Positions 1 through 7,523 of a stretch of DNA of 64,000 nt are shown here, in pieces. The stretch is from JBBWZH01 sp035544115 (GTDB lineage Bacteria; Actinomycetota; Actinomycetes; Mycobacteriales; CADCTP01): NCBI GenBank assembly GCA_963714145.1, contig OY970235.1, forward strand, positions 124,001 through 188,000, given 5' to 3'. A model generated the notes under the pieces. The model saw nothing but the letters and a program-made list of their open reading frames with translations. It had not been told where the DNA came from and ran no database searches. A program made the translations under genes and the position numbers. Positions within the stretch are counted from its first letter, which is position 1. Every line of letters begins with the position of its first letter.

Positions 1-294
1 CGCGCTGAGCACGGCTTCCAGGCGTGCGCCGGCCGGGGTGTCGGCGCCGGCGACGACGGCGAGCTGGTCGAGGTGGCCGCTGATCTGGCGCTCGTGCCAG
101 GCGGTGAGGATCGCGTCGACGTCGGGGAAGTACTTGTACAGCGTGGCCCGCCCGATCCCGGTCCGTTCGGCGATCTGCGACATGGTCACCGACGCCAGCC
201 CGTGTTCGGCCACCAGTGCCGCGGTGGCGTCCAGGGTGGCGTCGCGGACCGCGCGGCGGTGTGCCTCGATCGTGTCGTTCCACAGCTTCGGCAC
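1..294 (-). CDS. TetR/AcrR family transcriptional regulator (partial, 3' end outside window)
   Basis: The first 98 codons of a TetR-type repressor are visible and the gene runs off the left edge. After about 20 residues comes the DNA-binding domain, with the pattern ATLDATAALVAEHGLASVTM, then SQIAERTGIGRATLYKYFPD, the classic TetR helix-turn-helix. The start is taken as GTG at 294-292 because an in-frame TGA lies just upstream. The ligand-binding domain is outside the window, so the effector cannot be inferred. It is divergent from the DUF2218 gene at 451, which it may control through the palindrome in the shared promoter region. Confidence 0.85.
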   Translation of the reverse strand, partial: MPKLWNDTIEAHRRAVRDATLDATAALVAEHGLASVTMSQIAERTGIGRATLYKYFPDVDAILTAWHERQISGHLDQLAVVAGADTPAGARLEAVLSA

Positions 295-334
295 CCGCCG
301 ATCATACGCGCTGTCGATATCAGGTCATCATGAG

Positions 335-363
335 TTGACAGCGACAGAGTGTCTCGATAAAGC
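335..363 (+). promoter_or_regulatory. Putative promoter with internal operator-like palindrome upstream of the DUF2218 gene
   Basis: A consensus -35 box TTGACA (335-340) is followed after 17 bases by TAAAGC (358-363). Between them lies the small inverted repeat GACA-GAG-TGTC (343-353), a position where a repressor would block polymerase. It sits in the 156-bp gap between the divergent TetR gene and the DUF2218 gene. The link to that TetR protein is inference. Confidence 0.4.
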
Positions 364-450
364 TGGGCCGGGTTGACCGGCCGCCCTCGTGGCGGCTGGG
401 CCCGTGGCTGAGCCCGTCGTCGAGCAGGGGAAACCCGGAGTAGGAACGCG

Positions 451-1137
451 ATGCTGACTGCCGAAGCCCGGATCGACACCGACCGGCCGAGCCGGTTCCT
501 CGTCCAGTTCTGCAAGCACGCCGCCGCGATGGGCAGTGCCGGCGGCCACCGCCCGCGGGTTCACCTCGGTGGCCCGCTGGCGCGGCGGGAGGTGCAGGTG
601 CAGGCCGAATGGTCCGACGCGGCCGGGACGGTCACCTTCACCCCGTGGGGCACCTGCACCATGCGGGCCGCCGCGAACACGCTCACGGTCCGCGTCGAGG
701 CCGCCGGCGAGGAGAACCTGCGGCAGATCCAGGACGTCGTCACCCGGGACCTCGACCGGTTCAGCCGCCGGGACCCGCTGACCGTGACCTGGCAGCGACC
801 CGACCCGCCCGGCGTGCCGGCCGACCCCGCGGCCAGCCGCGGCGCGCCGTCGCCACCCCGGCCACTCCCGGCCCGCCGAGGGCCGCTCGGCCGCTGCGGG
901 CCGCTCAGTCGCCGGGCGATCGTCCTCGCGCTGGCGGTGGCCCTGGCCGTCGCCGTCCATCTCGGGCTGGGCGCCACCGTGCTGGCGAACTCGCGCTGGA
1001 CGCTCGGGGCCGCTGCCGTCGTCCTGGCGATCGTCGCGTTGAAGGTCGTCCTGATCGTCCTCGGCGTCCGGCATCACAAGTCCGCCACGGCCCACGGCGG
1101 CGGTGTCGCCGCCGGCGACGCGGCAGCCGAACGGTGA
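451..1137 (+). CDS. DUF2218 domain protein with C-terminal membrane anchor
   Basis: A 228-residue protein. Residues about 1-105 match the DUF2218 pattern: an N-terminal TDRPSRFLVQFCKHAA segment, a central HLGGPLARREVQVQAEW and a conserved FTPWGTCTM stretch, ending near DLDRFSRRDPLTVTW. DUF2218 proteins are usually about 90-100 residues with no known biochemical role. Here a Pro/Arg-rich linker (about 110-150) leads to two hydrophobic helices (about 152-175 and 182-205) and a basic tail, so the domain is probably tethered to the membrane. A GGAG sequence precedes the ATG at 451. It is divergent from the partial TetR gene. Confidence 0.75.
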   Translation: MLTAEARIDTDRPSRFLVQFCKHAAAMGSAGGHRPRVHLGGPLARREVQVQAEWSDAAGTVTFTPWGTCTMRAAANTLTVRVEAAGEENLRQIQDVVTRDLDRFSRRDPLTVTWQRPDPPGVPADPAASRGAPSPPRPLPARRGPLGRCGPLSRRAIVLALAVALAVAVHLGLGATVLANSRWTLGAAAVVLAIVALKVVLIVLGVRHHKSATAHGGGVAAGDAAAER

Positions 1138-1282
1138 GCACGGGGGCCGTTGCCGGGCCGCGGGTCAGTCGGGCCGCGGGACCTTGACGGCCAGCTGCCG
1201 GCCGACCGCGAGGGTCAACCACAGCCGTCGAGGACGCCGTACCGGAAGCCAGCCAGCCGGCCCGCTCGGGTCGGCGTTCCGG

Positions 1283-1537
1283 CTACCCAGGGATCCGGCC
1301 GACGTTGGTGATGCGGACCGTCCCGCTTTCCGGCAGCAGCTGGTAAACCGCGCGGTACGGACCGAGCCGCAGGCGGTACCAGCCCGAGTCGCCCATCGGT
1401 GTGGCGTTGGCTGGACGGGGGTCACCGGCGAGAGCCTCGATAGCGGCGCCGAGCCGTGCTGCACCGGCAGGGTCCTGCTCACGAAGGCGCCGGCGGGCTC
1501 CCGCCGCCTGGATATCCCAGACGACGTTGTAGGTCAC
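1283..1537 (-). CDS. RelE/ParE-family toxin
   Basis: About 84 residues beginning at the GTG at 1537-1535. The start is chosen because GTGA overlaps the stop of the upstream antitoxin gene by 4 nt, the standard toxin-antitoxin coupling. The sequence has the ParE/RelE layout: a short beta strand (TYNVVWD), helices carrying AARLGAAIEALAGDPRP, then GWYRLRLGPYRAVYQLLPE and RITNVGRI, with the basic and aromatic residues typical of the RelE fold. Family members are mRNA interferases or gyrase poisons, and the sequence does not decide which. The longer ATG start at 1567 would overlap the antitoxin more deeply and is less likely. Confidence 0.8.
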   Translation of the reverse strand: MTYNVVWDIQAAGARRRLREQDPAGAARLGAAIEALAGDPRPANATPMGDSGWYRLRLGPYRAVYQLLPESGTVRITNVGRIPG

Positions 1538-1908
1538 GCCGAGGTGGTCCGCTCCCACCGGGCCCACAGCTCAGCGGCCGGGATGTCGTCACCAGCGTGA
1601 GCCTCGAGTTCGGCCAGGAACGCCTCGACCGTCTCGAGCGGGGCCGCGTCCATGGCGACCACGAGATCGTTGGGCAGGTACGGGCCGCGTGGCCGGGCGG
1701 CCACCGACTCCGCAATGAACGCCGCCTCCCAGTCCAGCAGCGCCTGCTCGTCTCCGGCCGAGACGACCAGCACGCCATCGGCGCCGGCCTCGGTCAGCGT
1801 GATCCGCTCGTGCGCCTGCGCCCGGTGCGCCAGGTCGACCACGCTGGGTGCTTCGGTCAGCGGGATCACGGTGTCGCTGGGGTCATCTCGGTATGCCGAC
1901 ACGGTCAC
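1534..1908 (-). CDS. Phd/YefM-type antitoxin
   Basis: A 124-residue protein directly upstream of the RelE/ParE-like toxin and overlapping it by 4 nt. The N-terminal half (IPLTEAPSVVDLAHRAQAH, then ERITLTEAGADGVLVVSAGD) has the Phd/YefM fold signature of a DNA-binding dimerisation domain. The C-terminal half is acidic and probably wraps the toxin. Such antitoxins autoregulate their operon, so an operator is expected upstream of 1908, but no clear palindrome was found there. The C-terminal extension is longer than in classical YefM (about 80-90 residues). Confidence 0.75.
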   Translation of the reverse strand: MTVSAYRDDPSDTVIPLTEAPSVVDLAHRAQAHERITLTEAGADGVLVVSAGDEQALLDWEAAFIAESVAARPRGPYLPNDLVVAMDAAPLETVEAFLAELEAHAGDDIPAAELWARWERTTSA

Positions 1909-2248
1909 ACCGCCACGTTAGCTGAGCACCATGCCACATAGGCAGTGCAACGCCGTCCATCATTCGAGCCCGCCCCAACCGCCAGTGCGCCACCAGCCGG
2001 CACCGCCCGGCCGCTGATCTTCGTCGCTGTCGTGGTGGCAACCTCCAGGTTGTCCGGTCGCGACCAATTGCCCTGGTCAGGGTACCTGCTGTGGCTGTTG
2101 CGGAGCTGGCCCGACGCGCGCCTGCCGGATCTGGCACCGGCGCTCGCCGGGTCAGCGGCAGCGCCGGCCGGCTGCCCGCCCGGCACAGGTCAGCGAGGGT
2201 GCCCCCGGCGGGACGCCGCGCCGGCCGGGTCGCGGGGCCTGGTTCCGC
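1909..2248. other. Intergenic stretch without a recognisable gene
   Basis: These 340 bp lie between the antitoxin gene start and the tautomerase gene end. Short open frames exist on both strands, but none has a ribosome site together with a recognisable protein pattern. The right part is an Arg/Pro-coding shadow typical of high-GC DNA. The promoter of the toxin-antitoxin operon should lie at the left end. Confidence 0.5.
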
Positions 2249-2671
2249 TCACGCCTTGCCCAGCAGGCTCCGCACGTGCTGCACGATCTCGTCGTTGGTG
2301 AAGGCATGCCCCGCGATACCCCACCCACCGGGGACGGCTTCGCCGAGCGCCACCCAGGTGCGGTCCGCCAGGCTCGGGTCACCGGCCGCTGCGGCGACCA
2401 GCGCCGTGATGTCCTTGACCACGCCCAGCTGTTGCTCGCGGTCCAGCGCGCCGGCATTGGTCGTCACCTGCACCCGGACGTGGTCGCTGCCGCCGCCAGC
2501 CGTGGCGAACGCATCGCGCGGAAGTTCGTGGACGAACGCGGCGGTGTTGTCGGTGAAGAACGGAATCACCGGCACCTTCTCCCAGCGCATGATGGTCTGC
2601 GCGAGTTCCTCGGCGAGTTTGTGCTTGTCGCCGATCAATCCCGCCGGGGCGTACACGTCGATCATCGGCAT
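2249..2671 (-). CDS. Tautomerase family protein (4-oxalocrotonate tautomerase/MIF superfamily)
   Basis: A 140-residue protein starting MPMIDVYAP. Removal of the initiator Met would expose Pro-1, the catalytic base of this superfamily. The helix DKHKLAEELAQTIMRWEKVP and the later strand VRVQVTTNAGALDREQQLGVV fit the beta-alpha-beta tautomerase repeat. At 140 residues it is about twice the 4-OT monomer and close to MIF-sized or fused types. Its substrate cannot be read from sequence. It stands alone, upstream of a co-oriented SDR gene but separated from it by about 190 bp. Confidence 0.75.
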   Translation of the reverse strand: MPMIDVYAPAGLIGDKHKLAEELAQTIMRWEKVPVIPFFTDNTAAFVHELPRDAFATAGGGSDHVRVQVTTNAGALDREQQLGVVKDITALVAAAAGDPSLADRTWVALGEAVPGGWGIAGHAFTNDEIVQHVRSLLGKA

Positions 2672-2864
2672 GGTGCTGTCCTTTCCGCCGTCGCGAGCTC
2701 CCCGGAAGTCTCGGATCGGCGGCGCACCGAATCTCTCACCTGTTCATGTGATGCCGCCGTCGGCCCCAACCGATCCCGGACGGGCGCGAGGCCGCGGTCG
2801 GGCGGCGGTGAGTGTGGTTTCTGAGCGGAGGGGGGCACGATCGTTTCGGGTCTGGGGTCGGGGG

Positions 2865-3605
2865 TCAGATCGCGGTTCGGCCGCCGTCCACGGCGATGGT
2901 GGCGCCGGTGATGTAGCCGGCGCGGGGTGAGGCGAGGAAGGCGATCGTCTCGGCGATCTCGTCGGGCTGGGCGGCTCGGTTCAGCAAGGTGGTGTTCCCC
3001 AGCGCGGTGATGCGCTCCCGGGTAGCCCCATCGGTGAAGACCGGCCCGGGTGCGACGGCGTTGACGCGGACGCCGCTGGCGGCGTATTCGGCGGCCCAGG
3101 AGCGGGTCATGGCCACGAGCGCGGCCTTGGTCGCGCCGTAGGCGGCGCCGCCGGGTAGGCCGACGGTGCCGGCCATGCTGGCGAGGTTGATGATGACGCC
3201 GCCGCCGTTGCCGGCCATGGCTGGTGCCAGCGCGGCGGTGAGCAGGTAGGCCGAGCGGACGTTGCCGTCGAAGAGCCGGTCGTAGGTCTGGGTGTCCAGC
3301 TCGTTGCTGGGTCCGAACCAGGAGGAGCCGGCATTGTTGACCAGGATGTCGATCGGCCCGACCTCGGCGGCCAGCCGAGCCACCTCGGCCGGGTCGCGTA
3401 GGTCGGCGCCGACGAAGCGGGCGTGCCCGCCGCCCAGTTCGATCTGTTCGACGACGCTCACGCCCCGCGCGGCGTCGCGGCCGTGGACCAGCACGGTGGC
3501 GCCGTGTTCGGCGAGCGTGCGGGCGGCGGCCTTGCCGATGCCGGAGGTGGCGCCGGTGACCAGCGCGGTCTTGCCGGCGAGCTCGGCGGTCGTGGTGGTG
3601 GGCAT
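2865..3605 (-). CDS. Short-chain dehydrogenase/reductase (SDR, classical)
   Basis: A complete 246-residue classical SDR. The cofactor motif TGATSGIG is at residues 17-24, NNAG at 90-93, and the catalytic Ser143, Tyr156 and Lys160 are in place. An Arg at position 43 (HGRD) after the second strand favours NADP(H). The C-terminal GYITGATIAVDGG signature is present. The gene is divergent from the TetR gene at 3733. The shared 128-bp intergenic region holds matching palindromes, so this SDR is very probably repressed by that regulator and induced by a small molecule it modifies. The substrate is unknown. Confidence 0.92.
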   Translation of the reverse strand: MPTTTTAELAGKTALVTGATSGIGKAAARTLAEHGATVLVHGRDAARGVSVVEQIELGGGHARFVGADLRDPAEVARLAAEVGPIDILVNNAGSSWFGPSNELDTQTYDRLFDGNVRSAYLLTAALAPAMAGNGGGVIINLASMAGTVGLPGGAAYGATKAALVAMTRSWAAEYAASGVRVNAVAPGPVFTDGATRERITALGNTTLLNRAAQPDEIAETIAFLASPRAGYITGATIAVDGGRTAI

Positions 3606-3626
3606 GAGGGCCTCCCCTTCGCTTAC

Positions 3627-3644
3627 TTAGACCAGGCTGTCTAA
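3627..3644. promoter_or_regulatory. TetR-type operator O1 (palindrome)
   Basis: TTAGAC-CAGGCT-GTCTAA is a perfect inverted repeat with a six-base spacer, 22 bp upstream of the SDR start. A near copy lies 13 bp away (O2). Two such sites between divergent regulator and target genes is the usual TetR arrangement. Confidence 0.75.
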
Positions 3645-3657
3645 CTGAGGGTGAAGC

Positions 3658-3673
3658 TAGACCGGGCTGTCTA
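3658..3673. promoter_or_regulatory. TetR-type operator O2 (palindrome)
   Basis: TAGAC-CGGGCT-GTCTA repeats O1 with one spacer change. A further half site TTTAGACAG with a degenerate partner follows at about 3702-3720, just before the TetR start. The three sites probably let one repressor silence both promoters. Confidence 0.7.
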
Positions 3674-3732
3674 AACAGGCAACGAGATCCGCGCCACTTT
3701 GTTTAGACAGATCGGTCGGTTACGGTGGCGGG

Positions 3733-4350
3733 GTGTCCCGGCCCGTGCAGCGCCGCCGAACCGCCAAGGCGCGCATTCTGGAGGCGGCTGATGACCTGTT
3801 CTACAACGAGGGCATCCACGCCGTCGGCATCGACCGCGTCATCGCCCAGGCCGGCGTCGCCAAGGGCTCCCTGTACTACTCCTTCACCGGCAAGGACGAC
3901 CTGATCCGCGCGTACCTCGCCCACCGACACGGCACCTGGGCCGAGCGCATCAGCGCCGGCATCGCAGCGCACACCGACCCGCGCGACCGGATCGTGGCCG
4001 TCTACGACGTGCTCGCCACGCTGTTCGCGCAACCGGGTTACCACGGCTGCGCCTTCGTCAACGCCACCGCGGAGGCCGCCCCCGACAGCGTCGAGGCCCG
4101 CGCCGCGACTACCTTCCGGGCCTGGCTCCACGACCTGTTCCTCGACCTGGCGACCGGCACCGACGCGGCAGACCCCAACCGGCTAGCCGACACCCTCGTA
4201 CTTCTCTACGACGGCGCCGTCGCCACCAGCCATATGGACAAGACGTCCGACGCCGCCCGCACCGCACGCCAGACCGCCGAACTGGTCCTCGACCACGCCT
4301 GCACCCAGCCCGGGCAGCGCACCGCAACCAGCACCCGCACCCGGCGGTGA
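3733..4350 (+). CDS. TetR/AcrR family repressor controlling the divergent SDR gene
   Basis: A 205-residue TetR protein starting at GTG 3733. The N-terminal domain (about 10-56) contains RILEAADDLFYNEGIHAVGI followed by DRVIAQAGVAKGSLYYSF, a clear helix-turn-helix. The C-terminal domain has the pattern GYHGCAFVNATAEAAP, seen in TetR_C members near AcrR/TetR_C_33 types. Its operator candidates lie in the 3606-3732 region. The TGA stop overlaps the alternative GTG start of the downstream LuxR-type gene by 4 nt, so the two may be co-transcribed. Confidence 0.9.
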   Translation: MSRPVQRRRTAKARILEAADDLFYNEGIHAVGIDRVIAQAGVAKGSLYYSFTGKDDLIRAYLAHRHGTWAERISAGIAAHTDPRDRIVAVYDVLATLFAQPGYHGCAFVNATAEAAPDSVEARAATTFRAWLHDLFLDLATGTDAADPNRLADTLVLLYDGAVATSHMDKTSDAARTARQTAELVLDHACTQPGQRTATSTRTRR

Positions 4351-4361
4351 CGGAGGTAGGC

Positions 4362-7140
4362 GTGTCGAAGGTCGTGCTGCGCGGGCGTTCGGAGGTCATG
4401 GCGGCCGCGTTGGGCGTCGTGCGTCGGGTCCGCGGGCAGCGGCACGGCGGCGTGATCCTCATCGAGGGTGAACCCGGGATCGGCAAGTCGGCGGTGTTCG
4501 CGGAGATCGTCACCCAGGCTGCCCGAATGACATTCACCTGCGCGGTGGGCAAAGCCGACCAGATCGGCCGAATGTCGCCCGCCGCGCCGCTGCTGTTGGC
4601 GCTGCGCTCGGGTTCCCACCCGCTGGTGTCGGCAACCGACCTGGCGGAAGCTGGTGGCGCGCACCACCGAGCCGCTGCTGCTGCTCGACGACCTGACCAG
4701 CCTGCTGGAGCGACTGGCCCGAGACAGGCCCCTGCTGATCGGCGTCGACGACGCGCAGTGGGCCGACCCGGTGACCCGGTTCGTACTGCGCGCACTGCCC
4801 GGCCGGCTCGGTAGTTGCTCGATCCTGTGGCTGTTCGCCAGCCGGACCGCGGCGGACGGGCTGGTCGACGACCTCAAGGACGCCACCTTCGGGGCCGCTC
4901 CGGTGGAAACCATCGAACTCGGGCCGCTGACCGCGCCGGACATCGGCGCGATGGCAGCGGACCGGCTCGGTCATCCGCCGTCGGCCGCGGCGAGCCGGAT
5001 GCTGGACGGCGTCGGCGGCAACCCGTTCTTCGCGACCCAGATTCTGGCCGGCGTGGTCCGGACCAGTTCCGCGGGCGATGCCGATCTCGACATCCCGGCC
5101 GAGTTCGTTCTCGGTGTGCGCCGGCGGATCCGGGAGCTCGATCCGGCGGCCGCGGACCTGATGACGATCGCCGCCGTGTTCGGTCAGCCGCTCGCGCCCG
5201 AGGACGCCGGCGCCCTGCTGCCCGACCGCGCCACCGGCCAGGTGACCGCGGGCGTCGACGCGGTGGTCCGGGTCGGCCTGCTGGACTGCGACCGGGACAG
5301 CAGGCTGGTGTTCCGGCACGATCTCATCCGCCAGGCGGTCTACGCGGACCTGACCGGACGCACCCGCCGTGCGCTGCATCAGCGCTGCGCGCGGTACCTC
5401 GGCGACACCGAGGGTGATCCGCTCACCGTCGCCGCCCACGCCCGGGCGGGCATCAGCCCGGGCGACGAAGCCAGCGCGGCGATACTGGCCGATGCCGCGA
5501 ACCGCTGCGCAGGGTCGATGCCCGAGGCCGCCGGCGAGCTGATTCTCGCGGCGTTCCACGCGGTCCGGCCGAACCAGGGCTCGTGGTTGGCGTTGGGGCA
5601 GCGGTGTGTCGAGCTGCTGGGCCTGGTCCAGCGGTGCCTGGAGGCCATCGAGGTCGCCGACCTGCTGCTGGCCCATACCGACGACGACGAGTCGGCCGGC
5701 CGGATCGAGATCGCCGTGGCCCGGGCCCTCTGGCTCACCGGCCGCTGGCAGGCGTCGGTGGAACGCAGCACGAAGACGCTGGCCCGGCGCCACCTCTCGC
5801 CACTGCTGCGGGCGCGGTTGGTCGCGTTGCAGGCGCTCGCGCTGTCCCGGGTCGAGCCCGCCCGCAGCGCGGTGACCACGGCCGAGCACGCGCTGCGCGA
5901 GGCCGAGCAGGTCGCCGACGACGACGCGCGGGTGCTCGCCCGGCACGCCCTGGCCGAGGTCTCCCGGAACCGCGGAGATCATGTCGAGTCGTTGCGCCAC
6001 TACCGGGCATTGCGAGCGGTATCCGGCCCGGCCTACATCGCCCAGGAGTTCCAGGGACTGCAGTATCTCGACCGCTTCCACGACGCCGGGGTCATGCTGC
6101 GGACGGCCCGCCGGGAACTGGGCGTCGACAAGGGCACGGTGTTCCTGTCGCTGATCTACGCGCAGATCTGGTGGGACTACAACCTGGCCCGGTTCGACGA
6201 CGCCGAGGCCGGTGCTCGGACACTGCTGGACCTCGCCCTGGAACGGGGCAGCTACTCGTGCGGCATCGAGGCCGCGTCGCTGCTGAGCCTGGTGTCGCTG
6301 CAACGCGGCGACGTGGCCGAGGCCCGGCGCCGGCTGACGGCGGGGTTCGGGCCGGCCGGGCCGGACGACGAGTTCCGCGTCCCGTCGCTGCTGCTCGTCC
6401 GGGGGTGGGTGACGGCGGCCGAGGGCGATGTCGACGAGGCGGCAGCGCTGCTGTCCCCGCTGCTGTTCGGCGGCCGGGAGGAGCGCGATCCGTGGCCGTG
6501 GAAACCCGGATGGCTGCGGCTGCTCGCCTACATCGGCCTGCTGGCCCGGGATCAGAAGTTCACCGACGAGGTTCTCGTGCTGGCCGATCTGGGGGCCGGC
6601 CGGAATCCGCAGGTGGCCAGCTTCGCGGGCACCGCGCTCCAGCTCCGCGGGCTGGTGCGCAAGGACCTGGCCCTGCTGGAGCGCGGCGCCGAGATCCTGG
6701 CCCGCAGCCCGCGACCGATGATGCAGGCGGGGGCGTACGAGGATCTCGGCGTCGAACTGCTGCGCCGGGAGCGCACCCGCGAGGGAGCCGAGCTGCTCGA
6801 CCGGGCCTGGGAGATCTACCGGCGGGTCGACGCCACCGGGCCGCTGGTGGAGGTGCAGGACGCGATGCGGCAGGCGGGCCTGCGCCGTGCCGCCTGGCTC
6901 GCGGTACAGCCGCGGCCGGCCAGCGGCTGGCCGGCCCTGACCCGGTCGGAGCAGAAGGTCGCCCGGTTGATCGGCTCCGGATACACGAACAAGGCCGCCA
7001 GCGAAGAGCTGGGAGTCTCGGTGAACACGATCGGGACGCACCTGCGGGCGGTCTTCGCCAAGCTTGGAGTCCGCTCCCGGGTCCAGCTGACCAATGTCCT
7101 GCACCAGCAGCACGCGGAACGTCTGGCCGCGCGGTCCTGA
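4362..7140 (+). pseudogene. LuxR-family AAA ATPase regulator, interrupted by an apparent +1 frameshift near 4643
   Basis: Two frames together make one LAL-type regulator of about 925 residues. The first (from GTG 4362, with GGAGG at 4352-4356; GTG 4347 is possible) carries the Walker A motif EGEPGIGKS. The second, open to 7140, carries Walker B (PLLIGVDDAQWAD), a long TPR-like helical region and a C-terminal LuxR helix-turn-helix (LTRSEQKVARLIGSGYTNKA, then VSVNTIGTHLRAVFAKLGV). Removing one G from the run at 4643-4644 joins them smoothly as ATDL-RKLVARTTEPLLLLDD. It is therefore either a sequencing error or a recent null mutation. Family members bind ATP and a ligand and activate nearby promoters; the exporter and biosynthetic genes downstream are a plausible target (inference). 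Confidence 0.8.
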
Positions 7141-7523
7141 TCGCCGCCGAAGTGACGGGCCAGGTAGCGGCTCGGCTATTCGGAGCAGCACCGCTCGTGC
7201 AATTGTCCGGCGTGTTATGCAGAGATGTTTAACATAGCCCGGGCGGCGCCAAACATGCCTTGACGTCCGGGTATCCCCGCACCTACGGTCGCAAATCAGC
7301 GTGATCAACGTCTGAGATTCCGCTGTACCGTCGCAGACTTCGTGGCCGGCACGTCTGGAAAACATCCCCGGTCTGACTTTGGCGACCGGGGATTTCGGCG
7401 AGGAGTGCAATTTCGTGATGAATGCGTGACGCATAAGTTGGTCGCGCCGGCGCGTGGTCGTGCTCGGTGGAATCGGGCGGCCACCGACCGGCCCGGGCCG
7501 GATCGCATCTTGAGGAGTAGAGA
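7141..7523 (+). other. Intergenic region upstream of the NOS-containing gene cluster
   Basis: These 383 bp contain no gene I can support. An AT-richer patch near 7210-7245 (ATGCAGAGATGTTTAACATA) is a candidate promoter region for the operon starting at 7524. A GAGGAG ribosome site lies at about 7512-7517. No clear terminator hairpin for the LuxR-type gene was found. Confidence 0.45.

Noticed and set aside
4534..7434. 966-codon open frame antisense to the LuxR-type regulator
   Set aside because: Its translation is Gln/Arg/Pro/Gly-rich low complexity with no domain, as expected from the complement of a high-GC coding frame. The sense strand carries clear Walker B and HTH motifs.
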